NCBI GenBank assembly: GCA_012934845.2
Contig: WNNJ02000563.1
Span: forward strand, 62,001-126,000
Direction of reading: 5' to 3'
DNA from: Pomphorhynchus laevis
Taxonomy: Eukaryota; Acanthocephala; Palaeacanthocephala; Echinorhynchida; Pomphorhynchidae
DNA length: 64,000 nt
Below the pieces are notes generated by a model. It did not search any database. It was not told where the DNA came from and saw only the letters and a program-made list of their open reading frames with translations. This document shows, in pieces, positions 42,478-52,459 of this stretch (its first letter is position 1; the number at the start of each line of letters is the position of its first letter). The position numbers and the translations under genes were made by a program.

Positions 42478-44865
42478 CATTGCAAAACAATCCTTTCTGG
42501 ATTGTTTCCGGTGCGATTTTCTGTCATTTGATATTGTGTTCCCATTCTTGTGGATCTCACGCACATCAATACACATTTTGCTAGTGTAAGTGATATATGT
42601 GTTCGCAAGGCTCTTATGCAATCACTGTAAGGCAGTGTTCTTCGCTCAGCAACTTTTGTGGACATCCAGCGCATTACCTTATCAGCTTCTGGTGTCATTA
42701 CACCGGTAGCGGAGAAGACCATAGGAAAGAAAGCGGATCGTTCGATTTCGTTAATTCGTTCAGCGTACTTTGCAATTTTCCGTTGTTCGTGGTAGACATT
42801 GCATTCTCGGGGTGTTCTGTTGGAATATGAAGGTGCAAGTGGGTTGTATATACAAATGTCCAAAAAGGACCGCACCATTTTCCCGCCTAATAAACCCCGG
42901 CAAACAATATCTGATCTTGCCTGGATGTCAGTACATGTCGTTGATCTCTCAAATACGTGGTTGCGGGGTACAGGTTGTAATATCGGTTCTGTAGAAACAT
43001 CACAACACACTTTAGCGAGTTCGTTAGCTAAAATATCACGAACAATGTTATGCCTGATAATTGTGACACCTCCGTTTCGACATGACATAGCATGATTAAC
43101 TGTGGATGGTGATCCGCATGCACATCTTTGTGTTGCATTTCTTAGTGGAAGATTATATCTAGCACACATGGCATCTTGAAATTCTTGGGTGGTCAGTTGT
43201 GTATGTTTGTCGTGTGTCGGTTGATTGTTACACCAAGATAACGTCCCACGTTGTGAAGCATATATCACGACTTGCTTCTTCTCGGTGTCCAAACTTGTCA
43301 ATATCCTCTCATATTTTAGGCGAGATGCTAAATTTCTTTCCTGTTTTATCTCGGCAACCGCACATTTCTGAGCATTGCCTAAACATATTCCCGACATTCC
43401 CATAATTAGGGGCGTACATATCCGTATGGAATGCTGATATTCCATCTCGGCTTCTTCTATGGGATTTGATATACCTATTCCTCCATGTTTTGTGGGCAGC
43501 ATACATATCTCCATGATTTCTTTTTCAACGTTGTTTTGTCCAAGTAAATTGGGAAGAAGAATTTTTGTAATTGATTTCTCAAGAGGTGTGAACCATGATC
43601 CCTCTGTAGGGCATGTGCGCATTAAGTACCTCCATTTATGTTGAAGCGCGTGAACAAAAACGTAATAGGCTATTTGAGCATCAACTTCTGCGAGTTCGCT
43701 TATGTTTTCCACCATCCTAACCCAAAGTTTGATCCTTGATTTCGCAAAATTCTCAATGTATTCGGCTGTTCCACAAGTAGACCCAAGAACGATAATTCCT
43801 TCTGGCGTGATGTTCAAGCCCGTTTCCCTGAATAATTGTTTGGCCTCGTCCAGGTTATTTGAATGTACTAATAAATTGCATTTCGGGACGTTTAAATGAA
43901 ATCCATATTTCGGACCGATCGTCAATAACCTCTTCCATACAAGCGATATATCATCAAGTGAACCGATACACGAAGCGTCATCCGCGTACCAACGATATGC
44001 CACATTGCTGGCACATCGCTGTAGATCATGTATCAAGGGAATTGACGCTGCGGCAAAAGCGGCCATCGCAAAGGGATCTCCCTGATTAAAGCCTTCCTTT
44101 GATATAACGAATTCGTCTTCAACACATAAAATGGGCGGTCGCTGGTAATAATTTTCCAGAGCGTTATGTATGGACGGACATATGAATTCAATGTTGGTTA
44201 AAGATAACTGCCTATTGATCGCGTTATAAGCATTCCTCGCATCTATTTGTAGAACACAATTTTGCGAGTCGTCGAGAATGTTTGTCTAATTGAGTGTACC
44301 ACCGTTTCTGCGCCACACCTTTGTCCAGCACAAAGCTGTTTGTTCCCTGCGACATTCTGAAGATCGTCAGACACCGTGAGCAATTATCGCTTTCGATATT
44401 ATTCTTCTACACACTTTCCCTATCCCAATTGGCCGAACCCCTGGATTCTTATTTAAGATAATTAGTCTGCTTGCAGATAACGCCTGCATATTTATCTCAC
44501 TGACGCGGTCAGTTGCAATACGTATCGTAATATCGGCCAAAGCATTTGAAAGACGGAGAGATTCGTTGTTATAATTATGCAACACGTCGCACCAATCAAC
44601 CGCATTCATACCGGAAGGCTCACAGCTACCACGTGTTCTTTTTGCGGCACTCCGAATGGCATCTTTGCCTATTGAAAAGAATATAGTGTGATGATGATCT
44701 TTACAATCGGGTAATTTTGATTTGAGAATACATTCTGCTTCTACAGCCTCTGCATCCGGATGTAGGTGCTGGAGTACTTGCCTAACGCTGTCATCTGCAA
44801 TCATGTCGCATAGTCTATGTAAACCCGATTGAGTAGTACCCGTTTCTAGTAATTTCGTCGCCTGG
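42477..44865 (-). pseudogene. CXC-RT-RLE element 5 (5'-truncated)
   Basis: Two open parts (44903-44367 and 44066-42477) with one degraded stretch between. Left part: GVRPIGIGKVCRRIIS, and the RT fingers as CEPSGMNAVDW (Cys-Glu replaces the usual Gly-Pro start). Right part: FNQGDPFAM, WYADDASCIGS, then GTLSWC, EFQDAMCARYN, CACG, HAMSC, RHNIVRD, QARSDIVCRGLLG, LDICIYN and KYAERI. CXC and the first 200 or so codons are missing; the first family residues are near 44865. Its 3' UTR is missing at the junction with LINE D. It lies head-to-tail behind element 6. Confidence 0.82.
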
Positions 44866-44904
44866 AAGACCCATAATATTTTTTTTAGAATTATTATACA
44901 CACA

Positions 44905-45572
44905 ATATAAAGTTACCCGCAAATGGGTCCGAAATATTATATTAAAAATTAATTTTTAGAACTAATTTAAACTTATTAAATGTTGGTCTGCGCGTTCCCT
45001 CTCGAACTTCTCGGGGCTCGGAAGCACGCGGATGAAGCACGGGCCACTTCAAACGACAACCTGCTTTTAAGGTTTGATATTATGTCGGCGTAGCTAGTGA
45101 GGCTCAGTCTTGATTTTGCAGTAGCGATTGATTTTATTAAAGATCGAGCGCGATCTCCTAGTCCACCTGACGATGATAAGATAAAAGGTACAAACCTTTT
45201 TCGACTGTTATCACTCTTTCTTCGTATTTAGAAATCTTCCTGTTTTCGTTGTACTCGAGAACGACGTCGTATGGTGCAAGCACCGCTGATTTTGTCACAT
45301 CGTTAAGAACGGCTGAGCATGCTGAAATTTTCCCTTGTGTCATTAAGTTGCAATACGTTTTGATCCAGTCATCTGAATTTTTTTCTGCAGTTGAGACGGA
45401 TGCTAAACTGGAGACATTCAGCTTCCACATATAGAGCTTCATAGTCTTTTTGCTGCCACAAAGCTAGTCGGCGTTCGAGCGTTTTTCGTATTAATGACAC
45501 TTTTTTCGAAGGAATTCGTTGTAAGATGCATTGGGAAAAACAACAGCAATTTTGAGAACTTCAGGATGTAGA
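44905..45572 (-). mobile_element. CXC-RT-RLE element 6, internally deleted
   Basis: The 5' part encodes CILQRIPSKKVSLIRKTLER (about 45480-45560) and DDWIKTYCNLMTQGKISACS, which are the N-terminal region between CXC and RT. Near 45255 it jumps directly to NENRKISKYEERVITVEKGL, the end of the endonuclease. The entire RT and the start of the endonuclease, about 1.8 kb, are missing. The family 3' motif AGTTACCCGCAAATGGGTCC is kept (44911-44930). It cannot encode its own RT. If such deleted copies are mobile, they would depend on a full-length partner; only one is seen here. Confidence 0.75.
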
Positions 45573-45574
45573 CG

Positions 45575-46680
45575 AAGTTGATCAGGTGTAAGAGAATAAT
45601 AGATGATAAGTATCTGAGTATCTCATTGAATTTGTGACTTGCCGTACATTTTGGCAGATAAAAGTGGTTGGTTCTCCATTGTATTTCTTTTCATATAACT
45701 TGTGAATAATAGTTGTGAGATGATGGTGAGAATATGGCACGACTTCAGATAGTAAATAATGAATCCATCGAATAATAGGAATTTCAATTCCGTAATCTGC
45801 AAGAGCATCAATCAACATATTGTGGGGAACCCTATCAAAGGCCCGACTGAAGTCGAAATCAAGACATCAACAGCATTACCCTGCGCACCTGCATCAACCC
45901 ATGCTTCGCGTGCACATAAAAGATTAGACATGCAAGAACGTCCAGGACGAAAACCATGTTGCGAATTATCTAATAAGTTCGATGATTCAAGATAGGATAG
46001 TAATCGCCGATGCCATATACGCTCTAACATCTTACATACGACACTTGTAAGGCTTATTGCTCTATATTTTTGTGACCATCTCCTTTTTTTGTGGACCAGC
46101 ACTACAGTGGCGATTTTCCAATCTAACGGTAGAATTGACTTAGCTAGTGATAGTTGAAACAAATAAGCTAACGGTGAAGCAATAAATATAGATGATATCC
46201 TTAGTATCTGGGGATGTAATCCATCCGGACCAGGTGATGAATGTCGTAAAGAATTTAACTCACTATAAACCTCCTCGGTAGTAACATCGAAATAACTTCG
46301 TGAATGGCTTACACGAGATTGCTGGTTAGTTTCTGTTATTAGTTACGAGTTGAAAAGTCGATGCAAACGTATCATCTACAGCTTGAGGCGATGTGATAAA
46401 GTTATCATTAATACGATGAGACGAAATCACAGGAGGAATAGTCCTATTTCTACGTATGTGAGCCCAAAATCGTTTTGGTGCACTATGAACGTTCGCAGCT
46501 ATTGTCATTTCGCAGTTTAATTTTTTGAGTTTTTTAAGCTTTTCGAAAGTGTTACGACAATTGACGTATTCCTGTCGATAAGTATTGTCCTTGCAGCTTA
46601 ATTTAAACAGTCGGTTTCTTCGTCTTAGTTCTGATTTAAGTTCTCGATTAAACCACGGAGGATTCACTTTTTTATTTTTA
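45575..46680 (-). pseudogene. CR1-like LINE ORF2 fragment
   Basis: From 46667: NPPWFNRELKSELRRRNRLF, KRFWAHIRRNRTIPPVISS (endonuclease-RT linker). From 46162: LPLDWKIATVVLVHKKRRWS, YRAISLTSVVCKMLERIWHR, SQHGFRPGRSCMSNLLCARE, then the palm start and MLIDALADYGIEIPIIRWIH near 45800. Cut on the 3' side by CXC element 6 before the catalytic YADD. Similar in type to the old LINE at 8208-9110. Confidence 0.78.
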
Positions 46681-46730
46681 TGTATGATCTTGGTAGGACT
46701 TCACTTTTTTATTTTTATGTATGATCTTGG
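46663..46730. repeat. 31-bp perfect direct repeat
   Basis: TTCACTTTTTTATTTTTATG (31 bp to ATCTTGG) at 46663-46693 and again at 46700-46730, six bases apart. It lies exactly at the join between two LINE fragments, so it is either a repair duplication or a very long target duplication. Perfect identity indicates it is recent. Confidence 0.75.
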
Positions 46731-46815
46731 AACGACGAAGACGGAGGAGAATTCGGCGGCTGTGTTGATGATGCGTTGTAGTGGAAGAAGAGTGGATTGA
46801 GGTGAGTTAGAACTT
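46731..46815 (-). mobile_element. Copy A family RT fragment (85 bp)
   Basis: Matches 34125-34212 of copy B (AACGACGAAGACGGAGGAGA...AGAAGAGTGGATT-AGGTGAG) at about 90% by eye. It encodes part of the RT C-terminal region (LPLQRIINAAVRILLRLRRF). No other part of that element adjoins it. Confidence 0.75.
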
Positions 46816-46954
46816 ATTGTTCACAACATAACACTCGAAGAAGTTTATTGCAATAGTCGAAAATTTGTGAACAATAATTTCTTATTTTATTATTCCTCTC
46901 GATCTTGAACGCCTTAATTAATTTTATTCAAGTTTTTCAATGAAAAACTTGAAT
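46816..46954. other. Unassigned spacer
   Basis: AT-rich with a palindromic CAAGTTTTTCA/TGAAAAACTTG near 46928-46952. Nothing else seen. Confidence 0.4.
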
Positions 46955-47955
46955 AAAAACTGGAAGAATTGTTGCTAGGATAGACCTGAAAGCAAATACA
47001 TCATCATCGAGGTGAAATTGTGGAGAAGCAGAATCGGGAGGCTTTAAGTTAGATATGATAATACAGCGATCGCGCGAAGGAAAGCGATTACGTGAAAGTG
47101 ATGGACGGACAGAGCTGTTAAGAGTAAAGGCGGAAGAAGGTAGATATGGGAATGACATGGGTGCTTGATGGAGAATTAAGATGGGTTGGAGCGTTTTTGT
47201 CAGAAGTGGTGTTGAATCGGTTGATCGGAGATGTTACTGAAGATGATTTTGACGTAAGGATGTAAATTATTGATAAGTGATACGGGGGAGTTAGAGTAAT
47301 AAGTGCGTGAAGCGAAGAAAGAAGTATATATGTAATTATATGTGGAAGGAATAGGAAAGAGGAAGTACGAGATAAACAGCTTTACCGTTTGCATTGTTAG
47401 GATGATGGAGATGAATGGAAGTTTTATCCGTAGTTAAACGAGGAGTGTGTGTAAGAGAATTTTCAAGAATAAGATTAAACGATACGAAGTCAGGTGTTGA
47501 TGTGAGGGAATCTTCAAAAATAGTACCGGTCTGAGTAGTCGTATGTGAGACAGAAGTGGAGGAGCAGGATAGCTGTAAAAGTTTTACTGATGAACAAAAA
47601 CCACATGCAAACGGTTTACTTATACAACGAACGGTCAGATATTTTTACTCAAACAAGGCTCCATACGTCACAATCTTTACAATCGAATCCAACTTCCAAA
47701 CTTGTATAACGACCATTGCATTCTGATGAAGAAAATGCGTGATCAGGAACAGATATTTGAGATCGAGCTTTTCTAGGCATGATCTTTTATCGAGAGATTA
47801 CGCTCAATACGCGAGCGGAACTGACAGGAAAAATCTGGAACTGACAGGAAAAATCAGGAACTGACAGAAAAATCTGGAACTGACAGAAAAATCTGGAACT
47901 GACAGAAAAATCTGGAACTGACAGGAAAAATCTGGAAATGACAAGAAAAATTGTA
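46955..47955 (-). mobile_element. CR1/L2-group LINE, 5' fragment (copy C)
   Basis: 5' tandem repeats (47819-47950) followed by a decayed ORF1: zinc-like motif remains near 47600-47740, NNLHPYVKIIFS near 47240-47290, and RDRCIIISNLKPPDSASP near 47050-47090. It ends near 46955 inside ORF1, so ORF2 is absent. It is more diverged than copies A and B, with several frame breaks. Confidence 0.8.
47819..47955 (-). repeat. 5' UTR tandem repeat, seven 19-20 bp units
   Basis: Units of AACTGACAGGAAAAATCTGG, three shortened by one base. Homologous in place and sequence to the 38181-38370 array of copy B, with AAAAA for AATAA. Copy number changes between copies while the unit is kept. Confidence 0.85.
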
Positions 47956-48107
47956 AGTAATTTGCTATAATCAAGAAATGCTATAATAAACGTATCTCAA
48001 ACTTTTAGAACGTATTTTTCTATTATTTCACACATTGCTGAACGTAAAACCTTCCAACAATATTCAACATCGTTGCTAGCGCCTACAAAGTTTATAGTCG
48101 ATGCTGC

Positions 48108-48959
48108 TTAAAGAATTTTACACTGATCCGCACGATACCAACAATGCTTGAAGATTTTAGTTTCGACTTCGTCAATAATATTATTTGAAATCCCTAAGAA
48201 GTGAAAAAGCAATACACAATGATCACTAACTCCTATGGGTGCTTCATGCATAGTGTCAAGCACATCTGTTAATGATTTAGATAAAATTAAATCCGACAAA
48301 GAACTTTGATCATTCATAATCCTAGTTGGTGCTGATACATGCTGAACAAGAAGTAGGTTATCTAACAAAAAATTCCACGAGTCATGCTCTAGTTTTCTAG
48401 AAGAGGTTATTCCTGAATGAGGATCATCCATATTGATGCTGGAAATATTGAAATCTCCTAAACAGAGAAGCCGGTCACCCATCGTTGCCTTTGTCAAAAT
48501 ATCTGAAAATTCCTGTGTGAGAACGAAGCTACATGGAGATCTATAACATGGTGCAATAGTAACTTTATTTCTTGCATATGATAGACTCACTAACATTAGT
48601 TCACAAGTCCCATATGTGTCAACACCTATACATTAATCGACATAAAGTGCAACACCGCCTCCTCGTTGTACTTGACGACCAACCCTGATGATATAATACC
48701 CATCCACAGCTACCATACTATCAGAAATATCATGATGTAGCCAAGTTTCGGTAACTGCAATTATTTGAGATTTATATGTAAAGAATCTGTTCCAAAATTC
48801 GTCAATCTTCGATATTATACTACGAATATTTGTATAAGCGACGTTAATAATCGGAGTTGAACATTTACTGGTTCTTGAGTTTATAGATAGTCCAGTAGGA
48901 AATATATCTAACGAGGATGGATCAATACCTAAGCAATTAACGGACCGATTGGATTCCAA
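48108..48959 (-). pseudogene. LINE E ORF2, APE endonuclease
   Basis: VAYTNIRSIISKIDEFWNRF, IIAVTETWLHHDISDS (catalytic Glu), GRQVQRGGGVALYVD, IAPCYRSPC, LLCLGDFNISSINMDD, QSSLSDLILS and GVSDHCVLLFHF: all expected motifs, including the final SDH. One in-frame stop separates the two halves near 48633. ORF2 starts at 48959 and overlaps ORF1 by 31 bp, as in D. Confidence 0.82.
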
Positions 48960-50020
48960 CGTACAAATGGCTTTCTCCGAACCACACGAAAATTTCTTAT
49001 TGTCAAGTCCTTTTCACCAGAAGCATTCCTGGTCTTTAGCTCTTCCCAAGCTTGATGTCGCATCTTACGATCCTGAATGCTGAAATCCTTAAAGATTTTA
49101 GTAGTTTGATATTTTAATTTATACCCTCTGCGTAAGGTCTCGTTAACATTGTCGGACGATTTACATATCACTTTCAATAAGCGGGGACGTTCTTCATTTT
49201 TCCTACCTAACCTGAACAATGATTTCACTAGAAGAGATAAGGCTATAGATTCCTCACCTGAAGTAAATATTTTTGATAATACTTCCCGAACTTTACTCAC
49301 GTCATGATCAATACGTAGCTGCGGCTCCTTAGAGTTAGATTCCGGTATATTAGCAAAGATTACGCACCGATCTCGGTTTTCGCCACGCATTCGCGCATTA
49401 ATATCTAGCGGTTGTGTTAATGGTTCTTTATTCTGGGTGTTTCTTGTTTTATGTACGGAAAATTATTCGACATTTGCAACCATCACTGACGATTTAGACA
49501 TTGAATTAATATCCCTAGAATGATTATTACAGTTGGGTCCACCAAGTTTGCAGTCAAGTTGAAAATTTTGTTGACCAATACTGGATGAACTTCGAAAATG
49601 ACGTCAGTTGATATTCTTCAATACCCGTGTAGAGTGAGTTTGTGGCGTAATATTGGATATTTGATTGATATGATGATTGCTAGTGGAATTTTGCAATATC
49701 TAATTCCCTGTTGTACACTGATCCATCATGCAATCGCTTACTTCGAGTCTCTTGTTGTGAACATTCACAATTGACCCACTAGAATGAACAGTCGAATTTG
49801 ATGAAACAGGAGTCTTGTTATTAAATGTATTTGTTGATGAATCTTTGGAATTCATGTTGCACTGGCAATGATCTATATTTTGAATTGATTTTCTTAAAAC
49901 ACTTATTTCCTCTTCTAGTGATTGAATGCGCAGGGAAGCGCAAAATCCAAACATAAATGACCCACTAGAATTATCATTTGAATCAGTAGCGATTGTAGAT
50001 TTAACCTTCTTGTTCTTCAT
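48929..50020 (-). pseudogene. LINE E ORF1, broken
   Basis: MKNKKVKSTIATDSNDN starts at 50020. The first Cys pair of the zinc-like motif is lost and only FGFCASLR remains, followed by a coiled-coil stretch (LEEEISVLRKSIQNID). The middle is broken between 49700 and 49390. The conserved end (RDRCVIFANIPESNSKEPQL ... LTIRNFRVVRRKPFVRWNP) is open from 49390. Same family as D by this domain. Confidence 0.78.
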
Positions 50021-50229
50021 AACAGTGTTCTTGTTTGTGTGTATTCTAGGTTTAGGTTCTTTAGGTCCTTTAGGTTTAGATTCTATTGGATTAAATTCTT
50101 CATTAGGTTTTTTAGGTTCTTTTGGAATCGTTCTTTGTATGTTGATTTATTGTATGCTATTTATCTCAAATGTATGTTTATTAGATATCAAACTTTTTTA
50201 AGGTGTTTGCCTATGTTCTAGATTTGTTT

Positions 50230-51300
50230 GATAAAACCTTTTGTGGTCTTTGCTGTATTTTATATCTACGACAATTTATCAAACAATTGATTCTAATGGG
50301 TACACTGCTCACACCATTTCAACTCTCAATAAAATTGGACAATTTAAATGCAAAAAATAATGGATTCATTGGAAGATTCCTTTTGAAAGCTTGTTAAGAG
50401 TATGTATAGATTCAACTCATGGAGAGAAACTTCGTATACTATTCAATCTTATTTCATTCGATTTATTTGTCTTAGTTACATTGTAAAACCTGTAATGAAG
50501 CAATTGGAATTTTACAAAATACATTTGTGAAACGACTCAATACAATATTTGCTTGTTTCAAATTACATTCATACAAAAAAGACGAATCAGAGACAATTGA
50601 TCACTACACTCGTTAATTGGGAATTTTAGCTGGCAAATATAATTTTCAAACCACAACTATGTTACAGAATCGTGAGACAAACATGATCGATACATTTGTA
50701 TAAGGAATTCGAGATCCGCACATTCGACAGCGATTATTTGAATCAGAAAAAATACGCTCGAAGATATCTTTTGTTTGTCACGCTCGCTTGAAAGTGCTCA
50801 ATTTCAAGCAAAATATTGTGCTCAAAATGAATTTAGTTCACTAGACAGACAATGTAAGTGACTGCTACTACCTCAACTTCCGATGATTGTAATAATATTG
50901 ATCTTAATGCAATAAAGCGTTCGAGCAATAATTGCACACATTCTCTAGAGGAATAAGTCACAAACGCGATGTGTGTGTCCAGCACGAAACGTTAAGTGTT
51001 TTCACTGTGGTGAAAAGGGCATTTCGCAAAGTTATAGTGATCAAAACGTTTATTGAATTCGCAAAGAGGCTTATCAGCTATCTTTTTTGACTCAATTAAA
51101 AGCGATGTTTATAAATATCTCACTGAAAAAATGATTTGTTTAACATCTGTAGAAGTTCTGTTAGATACTAGTAGCACAGATAATGTCATTGACGAAAATT
51201 TGGTCAGAAATCTAAAATTGGTCACATTGCCTTGTTCAGAGATTGTAAATTTAGCGGCAACGTCAAGTGTATGCAATGTACGTCAATATTAAAAAACGAT
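50230..51300 (+). mobile_element. Fossil Gypsy-type LTR element, gag-protease piece
   Basis: Remains of a gag region, a nucleocapsid-type zinc knuckle (around 51000) and a retropepsin-like stretch (around 51150) in the usual order. Pol is not present downstream; a jockey-like LINE begins near 51350. No flanking LTRs recognised. It is clearly broken, with several disruptions, and looks old. Confidence 0.6.
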
Positions 51301-51349
51301 TCATTTTTACGTGGCAAATGCAACAACAACGATTTTCTTAAATAAAATT

Positions 51350-52455
51350 TGGGTTCGTTAAAGGTCGCTCGGTCCATTCAGCAGTAGGTGAAGTGGAACA
51401 GTTTTGTCGGGAGAATAGCCATCATTTAGTTGTGGCTGTTTTCCTTGACTTTTCTGCTGCATTTGACCGCATCTATATTCCTTTTGTGATCTATTCTCTC
51501 AGGTCCCTCGGGTTGCCTACGAGAATTGTTAACAGGGTGGAGATTCTGCTGTACACCAAGCGATTTTATTACGAAGATGACCCTGATGCGCGTCAGTTCT
51601 ATCCTATTACGGATGTTCCTCAAGGTTAATCTCTTTCTCCTATCTTATATCTTGCTGCCTCCATTAACCTATTCAAAATATTTAAACGCGAACAACGTCT
51701 TGTGGTGTACGCTGATGACACCACAGCCCTGTTCACTGGACACAGGTGTAAAGACGTAGTCTCTGACATCAGCCGCTTCTTTTTAAGATTAAAAGACCAA
51801 TTACCCAAATCCAATCTTGTTTTAAACTCCGCAAAATCGCAGGTGGTCGTTTTTCATGGCACACCTGCAACAAAGAAAAAACTTAAGAGACTAGCACTCT
51901 CTGCGCTCCTCCATATTTACCTCTGAATCACTCCCCACGTTCACAAGTCGAGTAAAATACCTGGGGTTCACCGTTACGGTGAACTGGTCGGCGAAAGCCG
52001 ACCTGGATAGACTCAAACGTATCCTGAAGAAAGCTAGGTTGGCCCTTAAACGGACTCAGTATCTGTCGTTGAAAGGGAAAACCCAGGTGCGCCTTTGGGG
52101 CACCTGGGCTATCTCGGGATTAGTCTTCTTTTCGAGAGGACGTCCCCCAGAGCAAAGGCTAAGGTTTCTTAAGCTCCTCGTCTCTCGTTTACCCAGCATA
52201 GTCCGCGCCGATTGGATTCTTCGGGGGGGGGTGAAAGACCCCGGGTGGTTCAGTCGGAAGGCGAGGTGTTGGATCGGTTGGGGAGCTCAGATCCCCCTGA
52301 ATCTAAGGGCGTAAAGAAGTGCCATGAAGACTACATGGCACATGGTGATGACGAAGATGTTGAAGATGATTTGAATTGGTTTTGTTGTCTTCCATTAGCA
52401 CTTATTTTCGTTATTTTGTTATTTAATAAAATCTTATTATTATTAAATAAAATTT
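51350..52455 (+). pseudogene. Jockey-like LINE RT, plus-strand copy
   Basis: KGRSVHSAVGEVEQF, VAVFLDFSAAFDRI (palm Asp), ITDVPQG (a stop follows at once), SPILYLAASI, the catalytic LVVYADDTTALFTGH, VKYLGFTVTVNWSAKADLDR, TQYLSLKGKTQVRLWGTWAI and the C-terminal RGRPPEQRLRFLKLLVS. 5'-truncated within the RT; 3' UTR ends with TTATTATTATTAAATAAAAT near 52455. Three or more frame breaks. A minus-strand copy follows tail-to-tail. Confidence 0.82.
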
Positions 52456-52459
52456 AACG

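Larger units (their letters stand above)
48050..50206 (-). mobile_element. CR1-like LINE E, 5' part
   Basis: Shared 5' leader (50171-50204), a 5' UTR rich in GGTTC/TTAGG-like words (50040-50130), ORF1 (48929-50020, broken) and endonuclease (48108-48959). RT is missing; the element ends near 48050 before copy C. The ORF1 C-terminal domain and endonuclease are those of the D type. Confidence 0.82.
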
